Shown here one piece after another: positions 43,417 to 55,275 of a stretch of DNA of 64,000 nucleotides (position 1 is the first letter of the stretch; each line of letters starts with the position of its first letter). The notes under the pieces were generated by a model. That model saw nothing but the letters and a program-made list of their open reading frames with translations, was not told the origin of the DNA and ran no database searches. The position numbers and the translations under genes were made by a program. Source of the DNA: Gliomastix tumulicola (lineage: Eukaryota; Ascomycota; Sordariomycetes; Hypocreales; Bionectriaceae). Where the stretch lies: contig BCHX01000006.1 in assembly GCA_001599755.1 (NCBI GenBank), positions 3,335,336 through 3,399,335 of the forward strand, written 5' to 3'.

Positions 43417-44598
43417 CTAGTCGCCCTTCTCAACCATCCACCATCCAGATCGAGGCTGGACCTTCATGATCCCAGCGTTCTGACCCTCTCCCTCAACAAC
43501 TCCCTGCATACCCACGGGCCCAGCAACCACAGTAGTCTCGGCGACAATCTCACCGAACTCTTTGAGTGTGACCGGGACCTCTGCGACCCCAACAGGAACA
43601 TCGGCCGTAGCAATGACGGGAAAAGCGACGTCGTCGAGATGAAGCCGCTTTCGGTCAGCGCCAGCTGGTTTGAATCCGGACAATGTGTCGTCCGAGAGGT
43701 GACGGACTCGCTTGCCTTGGTCATCCCACATGCAGAATGCTGTCAGCCATCCGGAAAGCGTCTCGACCGTCTGAGAGCCGCGGCTACCAGCTTCGTGGCA
43801 GGCTCTCATCCAGAAATCCTTGACCTCCTCGTCGTCTGGCTTGTCGAAGCTGCGAACCATGTGCTCGACCACCTTGGAAAGGTAGCTGGACCACAAGGCG
43901 GGCTCCTCGCCGTACTTGGCAAATCCCTTGACCTTGGAGAGAAGAGACTCCTAATCCTCCTTCTCACCCAGCAGAGTTACCGACGGGAACCCACAGCCAC
44001 CTGAGAGCACGTATAAAAAGTAGGATTTCATGGTTGACATGACCACGAATGCGGCGACTGTAAGGTCATCCTGGGTAGTGGTGCTGAACTGAGGCAGAAG
44101 CCAGTCGGTAAGGCTTGGGTCGACGAGTTTTTCCTTCATCGCCTCGATGGTGCGCGCGGTATAGACATCGATATTCGCAGTCAGAGCTCGTTCCGGTCGC
44201 ATATCGATTTCGATTTCCTCTTGGCCCTCGTGGTTCACGAAAGTCTTTCGAAGCTCTTCGGCGTGACCGTTGACATAGAAGCTGAACTGGACGAGGACAG
44301 CGAGCCAGACATCGTCGGGTCGGAGGACGAGATGCAGATCCTGCTGGAAGGCTCGGGTGATGCCATGAACGAAGCCGTTCGAGTAGGGGATGATGTGCTT
44401 CTTGCTTCCGTCGGGTGGATTGTCGAGATCTCCGAATGAGTGCTGCACGATGGACTTGATCCTCCACTCGCTGAAAGCCTTGCGCCGAATTTCGCGAATG
44501 GCGATCAGGGTGATGTCGAAGAGGGCCTGAGACGATGAGACGGACTCGTCTGCGTTAATGCCGACCTTGTCAGGCTGAGGCTCGATGACGACCGGCAT
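43417..44598 (-). pseudogene. DUF4419 protein gene with an in-frame nonsense codon
   Basis: One continuous frame from the ATG at 44598 to the TAG at 43417, broken by a single TAG at 43953-43951. Before it lie 215 codons (QALFDITLIAIREIRRKAFS, HIIPYSNGFVHGITRAFQQD, DDVWLAVLVQFSFYVNGHAE, GCGFPSVTLLGEKED). Directly after it the homology simply continues (ESLLSKVKGFAKYGEEPALW, then SSYLSKVVEHMVRSFDKP). This is the DUF4419 family of unknown function. The position normally holds Trp, and TGG to TAG is one C-to-T change in a CpA context on the + strand. The rest of the frame is intact, so the break is recent or a sequencing error. If real, the product is a 215-aa N-terminal fragment. Confidence 0.85.
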
Positions 44599-45888
44599 GG
44601 TGATGATGGGCACAGTGGCAGCTAAACGAAGGGGGAACTTGGGGTGCTGCCTCTGAGGGGATGAAGGAAGAAGAAAACGAGGTGAACGAAAGCAAAGGGA
44701 GAGAATCGGTCAAGAAAGGGAGTCGTGTGGGCCGGTGTAGTACCTACTGGCTTATCGATTGGAGGAAGTCGGTCTGGGTGCCTCAGTAACTGAGTGTCAC
44801 TTGAGCGAGTATTGAGGCGTGTTTGTAGGTGACGTTTGCACTGGGCTTGGTGATAAGAGATACACCGCGGCCTCTATCGTGACGTGAACACACCACCAAA
44901 GTAGGGATGGAATACCAACGAACTACCTATTCGTCATGGAAGATAATAAACTGAACTACAGACCTTGAGACACTTTAAGCTTGCTTCCCTGTCGACGACG
45001 AGAACCTTTGGCACTAAACGCGCCTTGGGGGATCGGTGAGGATGGTGTTTCTTTCTGCGCTTGGGCATATTCTTGTGTGTGATACGTGACAGGTCGAAAA
45101 TATAAGGACATCCGACCCTACGACGTTCTCAATCTCACTTCTCTAGATTAAGAAATGGAATTCCTTTCCTTACTGGCAAAGAGGTGAACTTCACGTGAAG
45201 TCGATTTCGCTCTCGGTCTTACTTTACGGCACTCTCTCCTTTGACCTCCCTATCTCGGCCATAATGGCGGATGATGAATACGGGCTCGAACCGGCTGATC
45301 ACGCGGTGCTTCTTACGCGATAGTCTACGTGCCCCCCCGAGATGTCGCTTGCATGCCTAAGCCGGCTGAACGGCATGGGACATTTCCCTGGGAGTCGATT
45401 CCATTAACCTCGTGCAATAGGATTTGGGCCTATACTAGCAGCTGAGCATGCTCGTCGCTAAGTTCGTCTAGAGCCTGCAAGTGTCCTGCCCGAAGCTCAA
45501 TGGCGTTGTTCTAGACCTCCCTCCTTTGTCATGTCGGGGGTCGGCCGATGCATCGAGGAGGGCATGCATGCAATGCTACCATAGACAGGAAAGCGGGCAA
45601 GGGTGGCATTTGTCAGTGGTGTGCTTTACTCAGGTGACACCAGCTGTTATCGGTCGCCGTGCCGACACTCGACGATCCCTGGACATTGGAGAATGAACCC
45701 CAAATCCGACAGTCCTCATCACCCCTGTGGCGACTTTGAAGCCACCACCCAGTGCACGATACCCCAAATGTCGTTCATTTGCATCTGGATCGCGAAACCT
45801 CCCCGGTTCGCGTCGGAGAGAAGCCAAGGCGCATATATGATGCCAATACTACCGGACAATAAAAACATTAGTGAGCTCTGGGCAGGCG

Positions 45889-45902
45889 CTGGGGTTCTGG
45901 GG
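45889..45902 (+). promoter_or_regulatory. tandem CTGGGG motifs, candidate CreA sites
   Basis: CTGGGG occurs twice, 8 bp apart, and matches SYGGRG, the binding consensus of the carbon catabolite repressor CreA. A further CCCCACGGGG lies at 46091-46100. They are 340-550 bases upstream of the sugar transporter. Function is inferred. Confidence 0.35.
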
Positions 45903-46285
45903 GAGATCGCCCGTGACAGGCCGGATACATCACCGGCCGCTGAGAAAGCCGACACTCGGTCGAGGAGCCGGCGCAGACGCTTTGCCCAAGCCCAAGTCCC
46001 CCCTTTCTCCTCACGTTCGACCCTAGTGCCCTTAGCTCTCTCTCAGGCTCTCACTAACGAATCTTCATCCCCCGCATAGCGAGTCAGTGTCCCCACGGGG
46101 CAATCACCAGCACTGAACAGCTCTCTGCCCATTCCCCCTGTCCCTTGTCCCGCTGCACTCCCCCATGGCCCGGCCTCTCTCTCTCCCACTTTCCCCCTCA
46201 ATTCCAAGAGTTGGGGCATCGGACGGCAAGCCGGGACGCAGGATCCATACTGAGAGACGGCACTTGCATGCCGGGGAAGAGAATC

Positions 46286-46292
46286 TATATAA
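46286..46292 (+). promoter_or_regulatory. TATA box of the sugar transporter gene
   Basis: TATATAA, 145-151 bases before the ATG at 46437. Confidence 0.5.
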
Positions 46293-46436
46293 CGACTTGG
46301 GCAGCACCGGCCTCTAGGTTTTGACTTTTTTCTCACGATACCAGGCGTAGTCGATCTTACAGACTCTTCTTTTCCTCGTCTACAATTTTCTCTTCATCCG
46401 TCTCAAGGTCACACTGTACCTCGAATCGTCGGCATC

Positions 46437-48278
46437 ATGGGTGGCGGTACTTCCATCTGGGCCAACCCGGACTACAAGAACGACCCCCGGGAGATCTTCA
46501 ACAAGAGGCTCGTCCTCCTGACGCTCACCACCGCCTTTGCCGGCTGCGCGTACGGTTTCGACCAGGGCAACATCGGCGGTGTCCTGACGTTCCCTGCCTT
46601 CCGACGGACGTTTGGGTACGATCAGCTGTCGAAGGATGCGGCCGATCAGCGAGAGGGTGTCGTGGCGGGCATGCGTACGTTTTTGCGAGAATCTGAATAT
46701 TATACGCGGCGTGATTGGGACTGGATGAACTGACATGGAGTTTCCGGTTATGCAGTGTCCGCAGGTGGTGCAGGTGGTGCCCTGATCGGTGCCCCCCTGG
46801 CCGACTTTATCGGCCGGAAGCATGCGCTCGGTATCATGGGCGCTGTGTTCATGCTCGGTGCTGCCCTGCAGGAGGTGCCGATCCTCGACGCCATGTATGC
46901 TGGGCGTTTCATTGCTGGCCTTGCGATCGGAGCAACATCTATGGTAAGATGCATCGACTGTCGCAAGTCGGATCTTTCACCTACTGACGGATGCAACTTC
47001 AGCTTTCGCCTCAGTACCTCGCCGAAAACGCCCCCAAATCAGTCCGCGGCTCCCTCACGACCTCGTATAACCTCATGATCATCACTGCGCTCGCCCTTGC
47101 CTTCTGGATCAACTACGGCATCAGCCTCTGGCCGACCAGCAAGTTCCACAGCAACCTGTCCTGGCAGCTGTCTCTGGGCATCCAGATGATCCCCGGTGGT
47201 TTCATGGCGATTATGATTTGGTGTAAGTTTTGGCCTGTTGGAGGCAAGAACATGATGAACATTGCGCTGACAAACATGCCCTCTAGTCGTCATCGAGACT
47301 CCCCGAGCCCTCATCGCCAAGGGCAAGGCAGAGCAGGGTCTGAAGAACCTGTGCAAGCTCCGAGGCCTCCCGCAGGATCACCCCTACGTGCACAAGGAGT
47401 ACACCGAGATCTGCGCCCAGGCCGAGGTCGAGCAGGGCAACGCCCGCAGCTTCAACTACATCGCCGTCTTCAGGTCGCTCGCCGGCAGCGCGAGCAACCG
47501 CCGCCGCTTCCTGCTCTCCATCCTCCTCTTCCTCTTCCAGAAGCTCACCGGCACCGACGCCCTCAACTACTTCGCGCCCCAGATCTTCACCATGATCGGC
47601 GTCCCCGCCGGCTCCAGCTCCCTGCTCACCGTGGGTATCTACGGTATCGTCAAGCTGGTGGCCACCATCATCTACGTCACCTGCATCGTCGACCGCGTCG
47701 GCCGTCGTCTCCCGCTGCTCATCGGCGGCTTCATCCAGGGTGCTGCCATGATGTACATGGGTCTGTACCTGCGCTTCGCCAACGTCGAGGCCGGCAAGGG
47801 AACCTCTGCTGGCGGCATCGTCGGCATCATCTTCATCTATCTCTACGCCATCGGCTGGTCCTTCGGATACTCGGTCGCCCCCTACGTCGTTACTGCTGAG
47901 GTCTTTCCCACGCGCATCCGCTCCGTCGGCATGTCGCTCTGCTTCTGCTTCAAGTGGCTCGTCACCTACGGCATCACCTCGGCCGTCCCCCACATGATGA
48001 GCAAGATGGGCTACGGCACCTTCCTCTTCTTCGGTTGCACCACCTGGTTCGGTATCGTGGTGTTCTTCTTCATCCTGCCCGAGCTCAAGGGCCGCAGTCT
48101 CGAGTCCATGGATGATCTGTTCGAGCGACCGCTGCCTACCATGTGGAAGCACGCGTACCCGACCGAGGAGGAGAAGGTCTTCCACGTCGCGAACGAGATG
48201 CTCCACAAGGACGAGGGCGAGAAGGAGGATGCTTATACTGCGGTCAATGTTGAGCACAAGAATGATGACAAGGTCTAA
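46437..48278 (+). CDS. MFS sugar transporter (quinate permease-like group)
   Basis: Exons 46437-46674, 46756-46943, 47003-47222 and 47287-48278, giving 545 aa. All junctions keep frame. The usual 12 helices are apparent. Sugar-porter motifs: GFDQGNIGGVLTFPAF after TM1, DFIGRKHALG in the TM2-TM3 loop, AGRFIAGLAIGATS before the second splice, SPQYLAENAPKSVRG (variant of P-x-Y-x-x-E), a TPRALIAKGKAEQG central loop, then QKLTGTDALNYFAPQIF, DRVGRRLPLLIGG and VTAEVFPTRIRSVG. The tail is hydrophilic and acidic. It belongs to the hexose/quinate porter family at the plasma membrane; the substrate cannot be decided. The upstream region carries CreA-like motifs. Confidence 0.92.
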
Positions 48279-48590
48279 GGGTAGTGTTATGCATGACTTG
48301 AGTAAGGGCGTAGGAAGGATTGTCCATCTTGATTAGATCATTAAATTGCGACAATAAGATACTACTTTGAATCTTAGAGCTTATGAACATGAGGACCCGG
48401 ACTTGCAAGTAATCTTTTATTAGTGTGCTATGTATGACCTCGGTTCGAGGAAGTGCCCCTCCAGCCGTAACGCTTCGGGAACTTGTGACAGTATACAATA
48501 CGCCAATAGAGAACATCTTGCCGATGAGTCGAACTTGGATTTTTATGACTATGTATGACAAAAGGATCTGTAGTTCTGATGGTCACTGAG
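48279..48590. other. intergenic region between convergent genes
   Basis: Shared 3' flank of the sugar transporter and the CorA-like gene. Nothing recognised. Confidence 0.5.
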
Positions 48591-50438
48591 CTAAGCTGGC
48601 GGATCATTCTCGGTAGTAGTCTTGCTTCCTTCCTGTCTTCGCAAAACGCAAAAGTAGAATGCAAAAAGACATAGAGCGGTCAAGGTCACGGTGACGACCA
48701 TATATACCCATATGTATGGAGAGACCACCTTATTGCCCTTTGGCCAGTCGAAAAAATCCATCGAGAAGAATGTCTAATTTTATGTGTTAAAATGTGGCTA
48801 GGTGGTAATCGTGATGTAGTACTCACGGCAACGAATGTTCCTGGGAGGAAGATCATCCCCAATAGAGCGATCGACTTCATCAGATTTCCATCGCGGCGGG
48901 TCAGTTTGGCGACTTCGAGATTGACAGCCGCAATCTGCTGATTGAACCGTGCGTCTTCCCGTCCAATGTGCGCTAGTTCCTAGATACGATTTAGCCATGA
49001 CTCGCGTTGTCAAGTTCTAGGATGTCATGACTCATGAGGCTTACTAGCTGTGTAGCCAAAGTCATACCCTCCATGACATGCGTGCAGGTTCGTATGAACC
49101 CCTCAAACTCATCCACGAGGTCCTGGAGCCTCCCTCGGATGCGAAGTCCAGACTGGGTCAGGGCGGTTATTTTTGCATCCGTGCTCCCGCCTGCGGAGAT
49201 TGATTTGTCCAGCCCGAAGTCGATGCGTTGAAGCTCGTCGACGTGCTCAATCATCTTCAGGAGCTGTGTGCGCCAGTCGCCGAGGCCATTCCTGAGGTGG
49301 CTGACTTTGATGAACAGGTGAATTGAAGGTTCCTCACTCTTGGTCTGTGGAGCAGCTTGTCGAATAGCATGAAGGGGTATGGATGGGGCCGCCTTTGGAA
49401 CAGTCTTCTGCGAGGCACTCAAACCTGTTAATGCCCTGAGAGGGACCTTGAAGGCCTCCGTGAGGCTCCTCTTGGGCTGTTGGAGAGCTGTTGACAGAGT
49501 CGTCGAAGGGTGATGAAGGGTGAGGTTTTGCTGCAGAGAGTCTCTGTACTGAAGATTGAAAACCTTCTGGAGAAAGTTGGTATCGAGCTCCCTGACGAGC
49601 TGCACGAGCCTGTCGCGTTCAAGATCTGCCAGCATGGTCGGCAATAGAAGAGGGTGAAATGCCTCGCCGTCATAGCCGCTGAGTCGTTGCCGGATGAGAT
49701 CAGCATTGGGGCTTCTGTAGGCCCCTTTACCACCTTCTGCTGGATCGCAACCGAACCAGAGAGCATTCGTGGTCAGAGTCTCCGGGAAGAACGTGAGGGA
49801 AAGTGCCATGCTGCCCGGCCAAGCGCCCGAAGTTTTGCAGTCATAGGCTGATGATTAAGGTAAGCTCATGGTTCCAGGGGGGTGGTATTCCACAGGATGA
49901 AGCTTAAAGACACTCGAAATGCTCACCGATATATCTTGCGGAAGAGCCATCGGGCAGGTGCTCCTGCACCGTAGCTGAGAAGTGGCAGCTTAGGTTCCGG
50001 TTGATTACACGAACGATGGAGCCGTGGAGCATTAGTTTATTCTTGATATCGGTGAACACCTCTCGGGTGAAGGGATATTCATCGAGGCATGATGTTCTGG
50101 TACCGGCGATGACATTGATCCCGGTGTTGCGAGACGCCTGTTTGCTCCTTGTTTATCAGACGCGGCATCCAAAGCGGGTGACGATGAAGCGGAGACGATG
50201 GTCCTACCTCCTGCAGCCACTCTCGATAATCATCGTCGGAGAAGAGGTTCCGGTAGGGAACATCGGTCTCCTCGCTTTGGTGGTTCAAAGTCGACTGGTC
50301 TGAGTGAACAGATCGCTGTTCTGGGTCGTCTGCCTCCAATGTTCGGGATATCATTAGGCCCTTGGACTGAACGGGCTTGAAATCGATAAGTCGCCAATCA
50401 CCAGCTCGAACGTCGGGGCCATGGTACATCCACGACAT
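48591..50438 (-). CDS. CorA-like membrane protein, fungal type
   Basis: Exons 50438-50208, 50137-49927, 49847-49045, 48979-48827 and 48773-48591, giving 526 aa. The five exons sum to 527 codons, and each GT-AG junction restores frame. The N-terminal soluble part is probably cytosolic (WMYHGPDVRAGDWRLIDFKP, SMALSLTFFPETLTTNALWF). A helical central region reads LQDLVDEFEGFIRTCTHVME. Exon 4 holds DGNLMKSIALLGMIFLPGTF, resembling the first CorA helix, with the G-M-x pore motif reduced to GMI. Exon 5 begins FFSMDFFDWP and contains a second helix, WVYMVVTVTLTALCLFAFYF. The two C-terminal helices and this phrase are typical of the fungal CorA-like family. Without a full GMN signature, Mg2+ transport is uncertain. 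Confidence 0.82.
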
Positions 50439-51118
50439 GATTGGACTGTTATTGCACCCGTGCCTGAATGAAAAAGGGGGGTTTTGGGTGTAAATTGTCT
50501 ACTCTTACGATAGCCTACGCCGGTTGAGATATAATCTTATTATGTATACTCCTCTTTGGAGCTGGACTGAACCAATACCGACCAGTGCGCCGTACACTCT
50601 GCCTGAGGTGCAGGAAACTGCACGTCGACCGAAGTGGTGTGATAAGCCCCTCTCCTGTAAAGGGGCGTGGCGGGAAGGAGGGGAAGATCGGGCGTCGCGA
50701 CGTGGCACGAGAGCGCCCAAGCGGATGGCGAAGTCGTATTGGGGCGCTTGGCAAAGCTACTGACTTGGCCGTCGGCGGAAGGGAATGGCCGCCCATCGGG
50801 CTGGAATGCACAAATGACCCGTGTGTTGTGTTGTTCCAATCAAGGTGGAGATATGTAAGGCAATTGGTGAGGCATCGTAATCACGAGGCAGGCACTCAGG
50901 CGACGAGCCAGCGGAGAGATCCACCACTGATCTCGAGGCAATGATCAAAAGTGCCCATCGAGCCGCATGGCGTCTGCTTGCTCGATTACACTTATATCCC
51001 GGGAGGCCGGGATGGAGGCACTGCAGATTCTGCGCAAGACATCGCTTCACTTGCCTGTACACGGTCCTGCATTTCCGGACCTTATCTATTCCACAAACAC
51101 AGCCCAAAGTCGTCCAGC
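50439..51118. other. intergenic region
   Basis: Promoter of the CorA-like gene and upstream region of the small gene at 51119. Frames here are short and unconvincing. Confidence 0.5.
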
Positions 51119-51334
51119 ATGTATGCGCAAGCATTTCCCCTCGCCTACTATCGCCCAGCGGTCTTGGAGGAGACGCTGATTGAATTCCTCGGTGAAGGCA
51201 ACTACCGAGTCGTGGGGGTAAGGATTTGCCCTGAGGTCTAGACATTTTGCAATGGCTCGCAGGCTAACTGACAGGGAGGTCTTTGCTGGGCACTGTCAAG
51301 TCGAGGTCGCGTGGATGCTATCACAGGTGAGTAA
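51119..51334 (+). CDS. putative small protein, 52 aa, two exons
   Basis: Exons 51119-51217 and 51275-51334 joined by a 57-bp intron (GTAAGG donor, GCTAAC branch, ACAG acceptor). The protein reads MYAQAFPLAYYRPAVLEETL, then IEFLGEGNYRVVGGGLCWAL, then SSRGRVDAITGE. No known domain. Support is the good intron signals and a pattern resembling the 71-aa protein encoded convergently at 51768-52050: a helix, then N-Y-x-V, then an aromatic-x-[VL] strand and a final [LV]-x-x-I. The GGTGAGTAA at the end could also be a further donor, which would extend the gene. Confidence 0.4.
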
Positions 51335-51767
51335 GGACAGGTTTCAGCCATGGTGCACTGACTAAAGAAGGCGGAGGAAGGATGCCAAAAATGCTGGTGT
51401 CAATCAACTAACAATATACCATGATGGCCGCAGTCTCAGATCGATGAGCTTAATTCACGCATGAAAAGGCATGACGGGTGAGGATAAATATGTATCCGTG
51501 GGGGCTGGTGCGGTGTGCAGGGAATGAATGGAGGGTGCAATCGGAATGGTCTCAATTTGTCCCTCAAATTCGTCCGTGTTTGGAAACGGCAGGGTACATG
51601 GTTGTGTGGCAGAGAATAATTGAAGAAATGAATTGCAAAAGAAGAACCCCCGTCAAAAAGTCCATGGCTACTTGTGTGAAATGAACGGCTTAGTTCAAAC
51701 ATCCTCCCCCAAAATTCCGACACCTGTGCGACGCAGGAGCGATGATCGTGATAGTGACGTGTATGTC
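51335..51767. other. gap between two convergent small genes
   Basis: No convincing coding frame. Confidence 0.4.
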
Positions 51768-52050
51768 TCAGTAGCAGCGCCTAATCTCGATGGAGGACAG
51801 CATGCCGGGCGCTCGGACATGATATTCATTGGATCGCATCTGATGTTTTGCGGTTAGTCGTCTGCGTCGCTGGGCATGAATGTCGGGATAGGGGCGTGCC
51901 TCTCACCTCGACTGAATAGTTCTTGTCCCAACGGCTGTCGAGGAGACTTTGCAATTTGGTCTGGTTGATGTTTCGGCCTGGTATGGCCTGCACGATGCCG
52001 CTGCTGGTGCGTGACATATTGACGGGCAGTTGCTGCTTGCGAGAGTGCAT
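51768..52050 (-). CDS. small protein, 71 aa, two exons, unknown function
   Basis: Exons 52050-51907 and 51839-51768, with a 67-bp intron (GTGAGA donor, ACTAAC branch, CATCAG acceptor) between codons. It begins MHSRKQQLPVNMSRTSSG and carries INQTKLQSLLDSRWDKNYSV, then EMRSNEYHVRAPGMLSSIEI and RRCY. The layout is a short helix, two strands with Y-x-V and Y-x-V-x-A-P, and a final helix cap. It looks like a tiny alpha-beta protein of a type I have seen in other fungi, but I cannot name it. An alternative start is Met12. No signal peptide. Confidence 0.5.
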
Positions 52051-52717
52051 GGGCGGGTGATATTTGACTTGTGGCAGCTGATGAAGAATGTGGAAGAAAG
52101 CTCAGCGGGACAAATGCGCAGCTCTAGGTCGGGGTTGGAGGATGTTTGATGAGGAAGGGCAAGATCGGTCACTACGGAGAAAAATTGGTTCGCACGAGGA
52201 CTGGGGGGATCCGTCATTATGTATGTCGCCAGGCAGCGGGAGGAGCGGTCAGGGGTTCGAGGATGTGAGTGGCTGTCGCCAGCTGGGCAGAATTTCCATA
52301 TTTTACTGGCATACCCTGCTCGAAGCGGCAGGCAGAGGCAGTGCTTTTTGCTCTGGTTCGCGAACCGCCGCTTGTACGCAGTAATTTACATACCAACCAT
52401 TACGGCGTAAGATGCCTCCACGTCGTAAGGCGACCATGGCGGGCCCACTGGAACCCGACCATTGACCAGCAAGGCTCGGCAAGTCCTAATAAGTGGCGGT
52501 GGTAAGCATGCCCCTCCTCCTATGTTCCATTTGGATCATCGCTGTCCTACTCTGTCCTCCTCCGGAATGCAACACCTGACTCACTGACTCCCTTTGCTGA
52601 CTCTCGTTGTGGCACGACTCATCATTCTGGTGTGTCACCTGTTTCTCGCCTGACTTCTGCTAGGGTGCTTGCTTGGTCTGAGACAAGGTCGGTCTGGAAC
52701 AGGATCTAGCGCCGACC
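52051..52717. other. intergenic region
   Basis: Divergent promoters of the 71-aa protein and of the kinase at 52718. No gene seen. Confidence 0.5.
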
Positions 52718-54988
52718 ATGCACCAATCCAGGGATGACAGGGGTGGCAAGGTATGGGCACCAGATCCCAGCACCTATGAGCTTTCGAGGCTGATGATCAT
52801 CCAGTTCGCTGTCACCACCACACCCCGAGATCCGTCTCTAGGGATCTTCCCAGAAACACCAGAGGCCCGGCGGCTCGGATACGGCCCTGGAACTGTGACA
52901 TCGACCCATATCACAGATAACGGGCAGGAACTTCTCAACAGTACATTGCTCCTGGACGATGAACCCCGCACAGACGATGAGCTCGACACAGATGACGAAA
53001 CCGGGCCAGACTTTGATAGCATGGGTGTTGAGGGTGTTGGAGGTAGCATACATCTTGACCCAGCACCCCAGGTGACTGATGGCCAACTTGATGTCGATTC
53101 TGGCGGGAAGACCATCAAGCAACTGCTGTGGGCCGCGAGGCACCCTGAGAAGGGCCGGCCCAAGTCAGGGAGGGTTTTCATACCTCGAGGACAGCTGGAT
53201 GCCATCTGCAATTTCGACGCTGTCTGTAGCGAGGTCAGAAAGCACGCGCACAACGATGAAGATGCAGCGAGATGCGCCGAGTATGTCTGCGGGCCCAAAT
53301 CGAGGCCGTTGTACAAAAACTCATCGTCGCTGCGAAAAATCTTCGCTACTCTCGTCCTGCTCAAGCAAACCCATCTGGTATTTGAGTTTCAGAGAGCGGG
53401 AATCAAAGACAAGCATCTGCCGCTGCGTAAAAACGACGACGAAACGGCTCTGCTATCCAGCCACGCGGACACGGAGGAAAACGTACATTTGGATTTCTTC
53501 GCAGAGATGGGCGATCCTTGGGCCGTATCTGATTTCTACAACAAGCAGTGGTCGGTCTACGTCCCGTTCATTGCCCGCGACCCTGAAGAAGACAAGGCCA
53601 AGGACTATAAGCTGGAAGCCGAAACAATCATGCCGTGGACTGACTATCCCACAAAGGTGGATGCTGGAGGCTATGGTGACGTTCGGAGGATAGAAATTCA
53701 CCCTGAACATCATGGATTCGTAAGTCAAAAAAGTCCTGGGATCCCTGACTGGATCAGCTCGTCTTGATTTGAAGTACTAACCGGTTCGTTCTGAAAACAA
53801 GTCCAAGAGATATCGCGCCTTTGCACTCAAGACGATCCGCCAGGCGGATGGCTCTGAGAAGGTAGGCTTTGAAAGAGAAATCAAAGCTTTCCGCAAGATG
53901 CCGGCAGTCCCGCATCTAGTCGAACTGTGTGCTACATTCGAGTTGGAAGGTGAATGCCAGCTTTTGTTTCCTTGGGCGGACGGCGGGAGCCTGAAATATC
54001 TTTGGGACAGTCTTCCGACCTCACTCTTCAGCTTTCAATCGGATATCAACTCCGCGGTTTTCATGCACTGGTTGGCTACTCAGGCTCATGGCTTAATGGA
54101 CGGCCTGAGTACCATTCACGAGCTTCCACAGCCCCCACCCGATGAAGCGGATGACAACAAGTTGTACGGAATTCACGGCGACCTCAAACCGGAAAATATT
54201 CTTCACTTCAGCCAAGAGACGGAGGAACACGCGTTCGGCAGGCTTAAGATTGCCGATTTTGGTATCGTCGAATTTCGGTCTTTAGCGACAAGGACGTCTC
54301 CGAACCAGGAGTATACAGGGCCTGCCTCTCCCACATATCGCTCCCCAGAGCACGATGTGAGCATTCAGCAGAAGAGGTCCCGAAAGGTCGATATATGGTC
54401 AATGGGCTGCGTTTTCTCTGAGCTGCTTACCTGGGCGCGGCACGGCGGTGAGGCTGTTGAGTCGTATCGCGCGCGTCGGTTGGAGGAGCCTACGAGGCTT
54501 GGAGACCCGCGTTGGAAGGAAGATAATTTCTTCTGCAGGGAAAGGGGCATTGTGCCTAATGAGTCGGCTGTGCACGGCCAACTTGACAGGCACATAGTTA
54601 AGCTAAGTGTTAAGAGGGTGAGTCCAACATGTTGCCTTAGCTCTATCCAGCTTTGTCTTGACACCATCGCTCTACATCTTCTTCAAGTATCTGGGCATGA
54701 CTGACCCCTGGCTAGTGGCTTCACAATCTCACCCATTGCCGTCCTGGAGGAAGACCCGAGAGGACATTTTTCAACGAGTTTTTGATGTTCATCCGAACCA
54801 GGATGCTGAACCCTTCAAGGATGGAGCGGGCCACCTGCGAGGAAGTCATCGACTTTATTGGCCAAAAGCTGGAACTCAACCCCTTGGTTGATTCGCCGTC
54901 CTACTGGGTCTGCCAATGGGATTATCACCCGCCAATTGAAACGGGTAATTCCCAAGTTCATTCAGGCGAACATGCAGGGGAATGGTAG
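52718..54988 (+). CDS. protein kinase with long N-terminal region
   Basis: Exons 52718-53719, 53802-54617 and 54716-54988, giving 696 aa. Residues 1-320 form an acidic linker (LDDEPRTDDELDTDDETGPD) and a helical region (HLVFEFQRAGIKDKHLP) seen in a large family of fungal kinases of unknown role. The kinase domain starts near 325: AGGYGDVRRIEIHP is a weak glycine loop, FALKTI holds the ATP lysine, GIHGDLKPENIL the catalytic Asp461, IADFGIVEF the DFG Asp486, SPTYRSPEHD the APE region and KVDIWSMGCVFSELLTW the F-helix. The third exon supplies the C-lobe end (ERATCEEVIDFIGQKLELNP). All catalytic residues are present, so it is probably active; the target is unknown. It is convergent with the GH3 gene. 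Confidence 0.87.
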
Positions 54989-55275
54989 GAAAGCGTCTCA
55001 TTTCACCTAAGCTGTCTAATGTTGATAGTTGGATGCTCTGCCAATGGAAGTCATGGTCCGTTAAAGCTACGGCTTTTGAGATATGCGGTTAAGGGGCGAC
55101 AGGACTGAGATTGACGGATTTCGAATGAATCATGACATGAGAGTTCAATAAACATTGAGATTGTATACCTTTGTTGAGATTTGCATAGCTATTATCCCAT
55201 TGAAGGTACAAAGCGAAGCCTGACGTCTCTGCCGACTAGAAATCCATCTTTCATTCGATGTCTATTAGAAACAGT
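54989..55275. other. intergenic region between convergent genes
   Basis: Shared 3' flank of the kinase and the GH3 gene. Confidence 0.5.

Larger units (their letters stand above)
44599..46436. other. 1.8-kb intergenic region
   Basis: Promoters of the DUF4419 gene and of the divergent sugar transporter. Holds G-rich CreA-type motifs and a TATA box near its right end. No coding frame with recognisable features. Confidence 0.5.

Noticed and set aside
46991..47899. 302-codon + frame over the third and fourth exons of the sugar transporter
   Set aside because: It reads through the third intron and shifts into an Arg/Pro/His-rich phase. The spliced frame gives a normal transporter.
48431..48475. 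Possible tRNA B box (GGTTCGAGG)
   Set aside because: No A box or acceptor stem could be matched around it.
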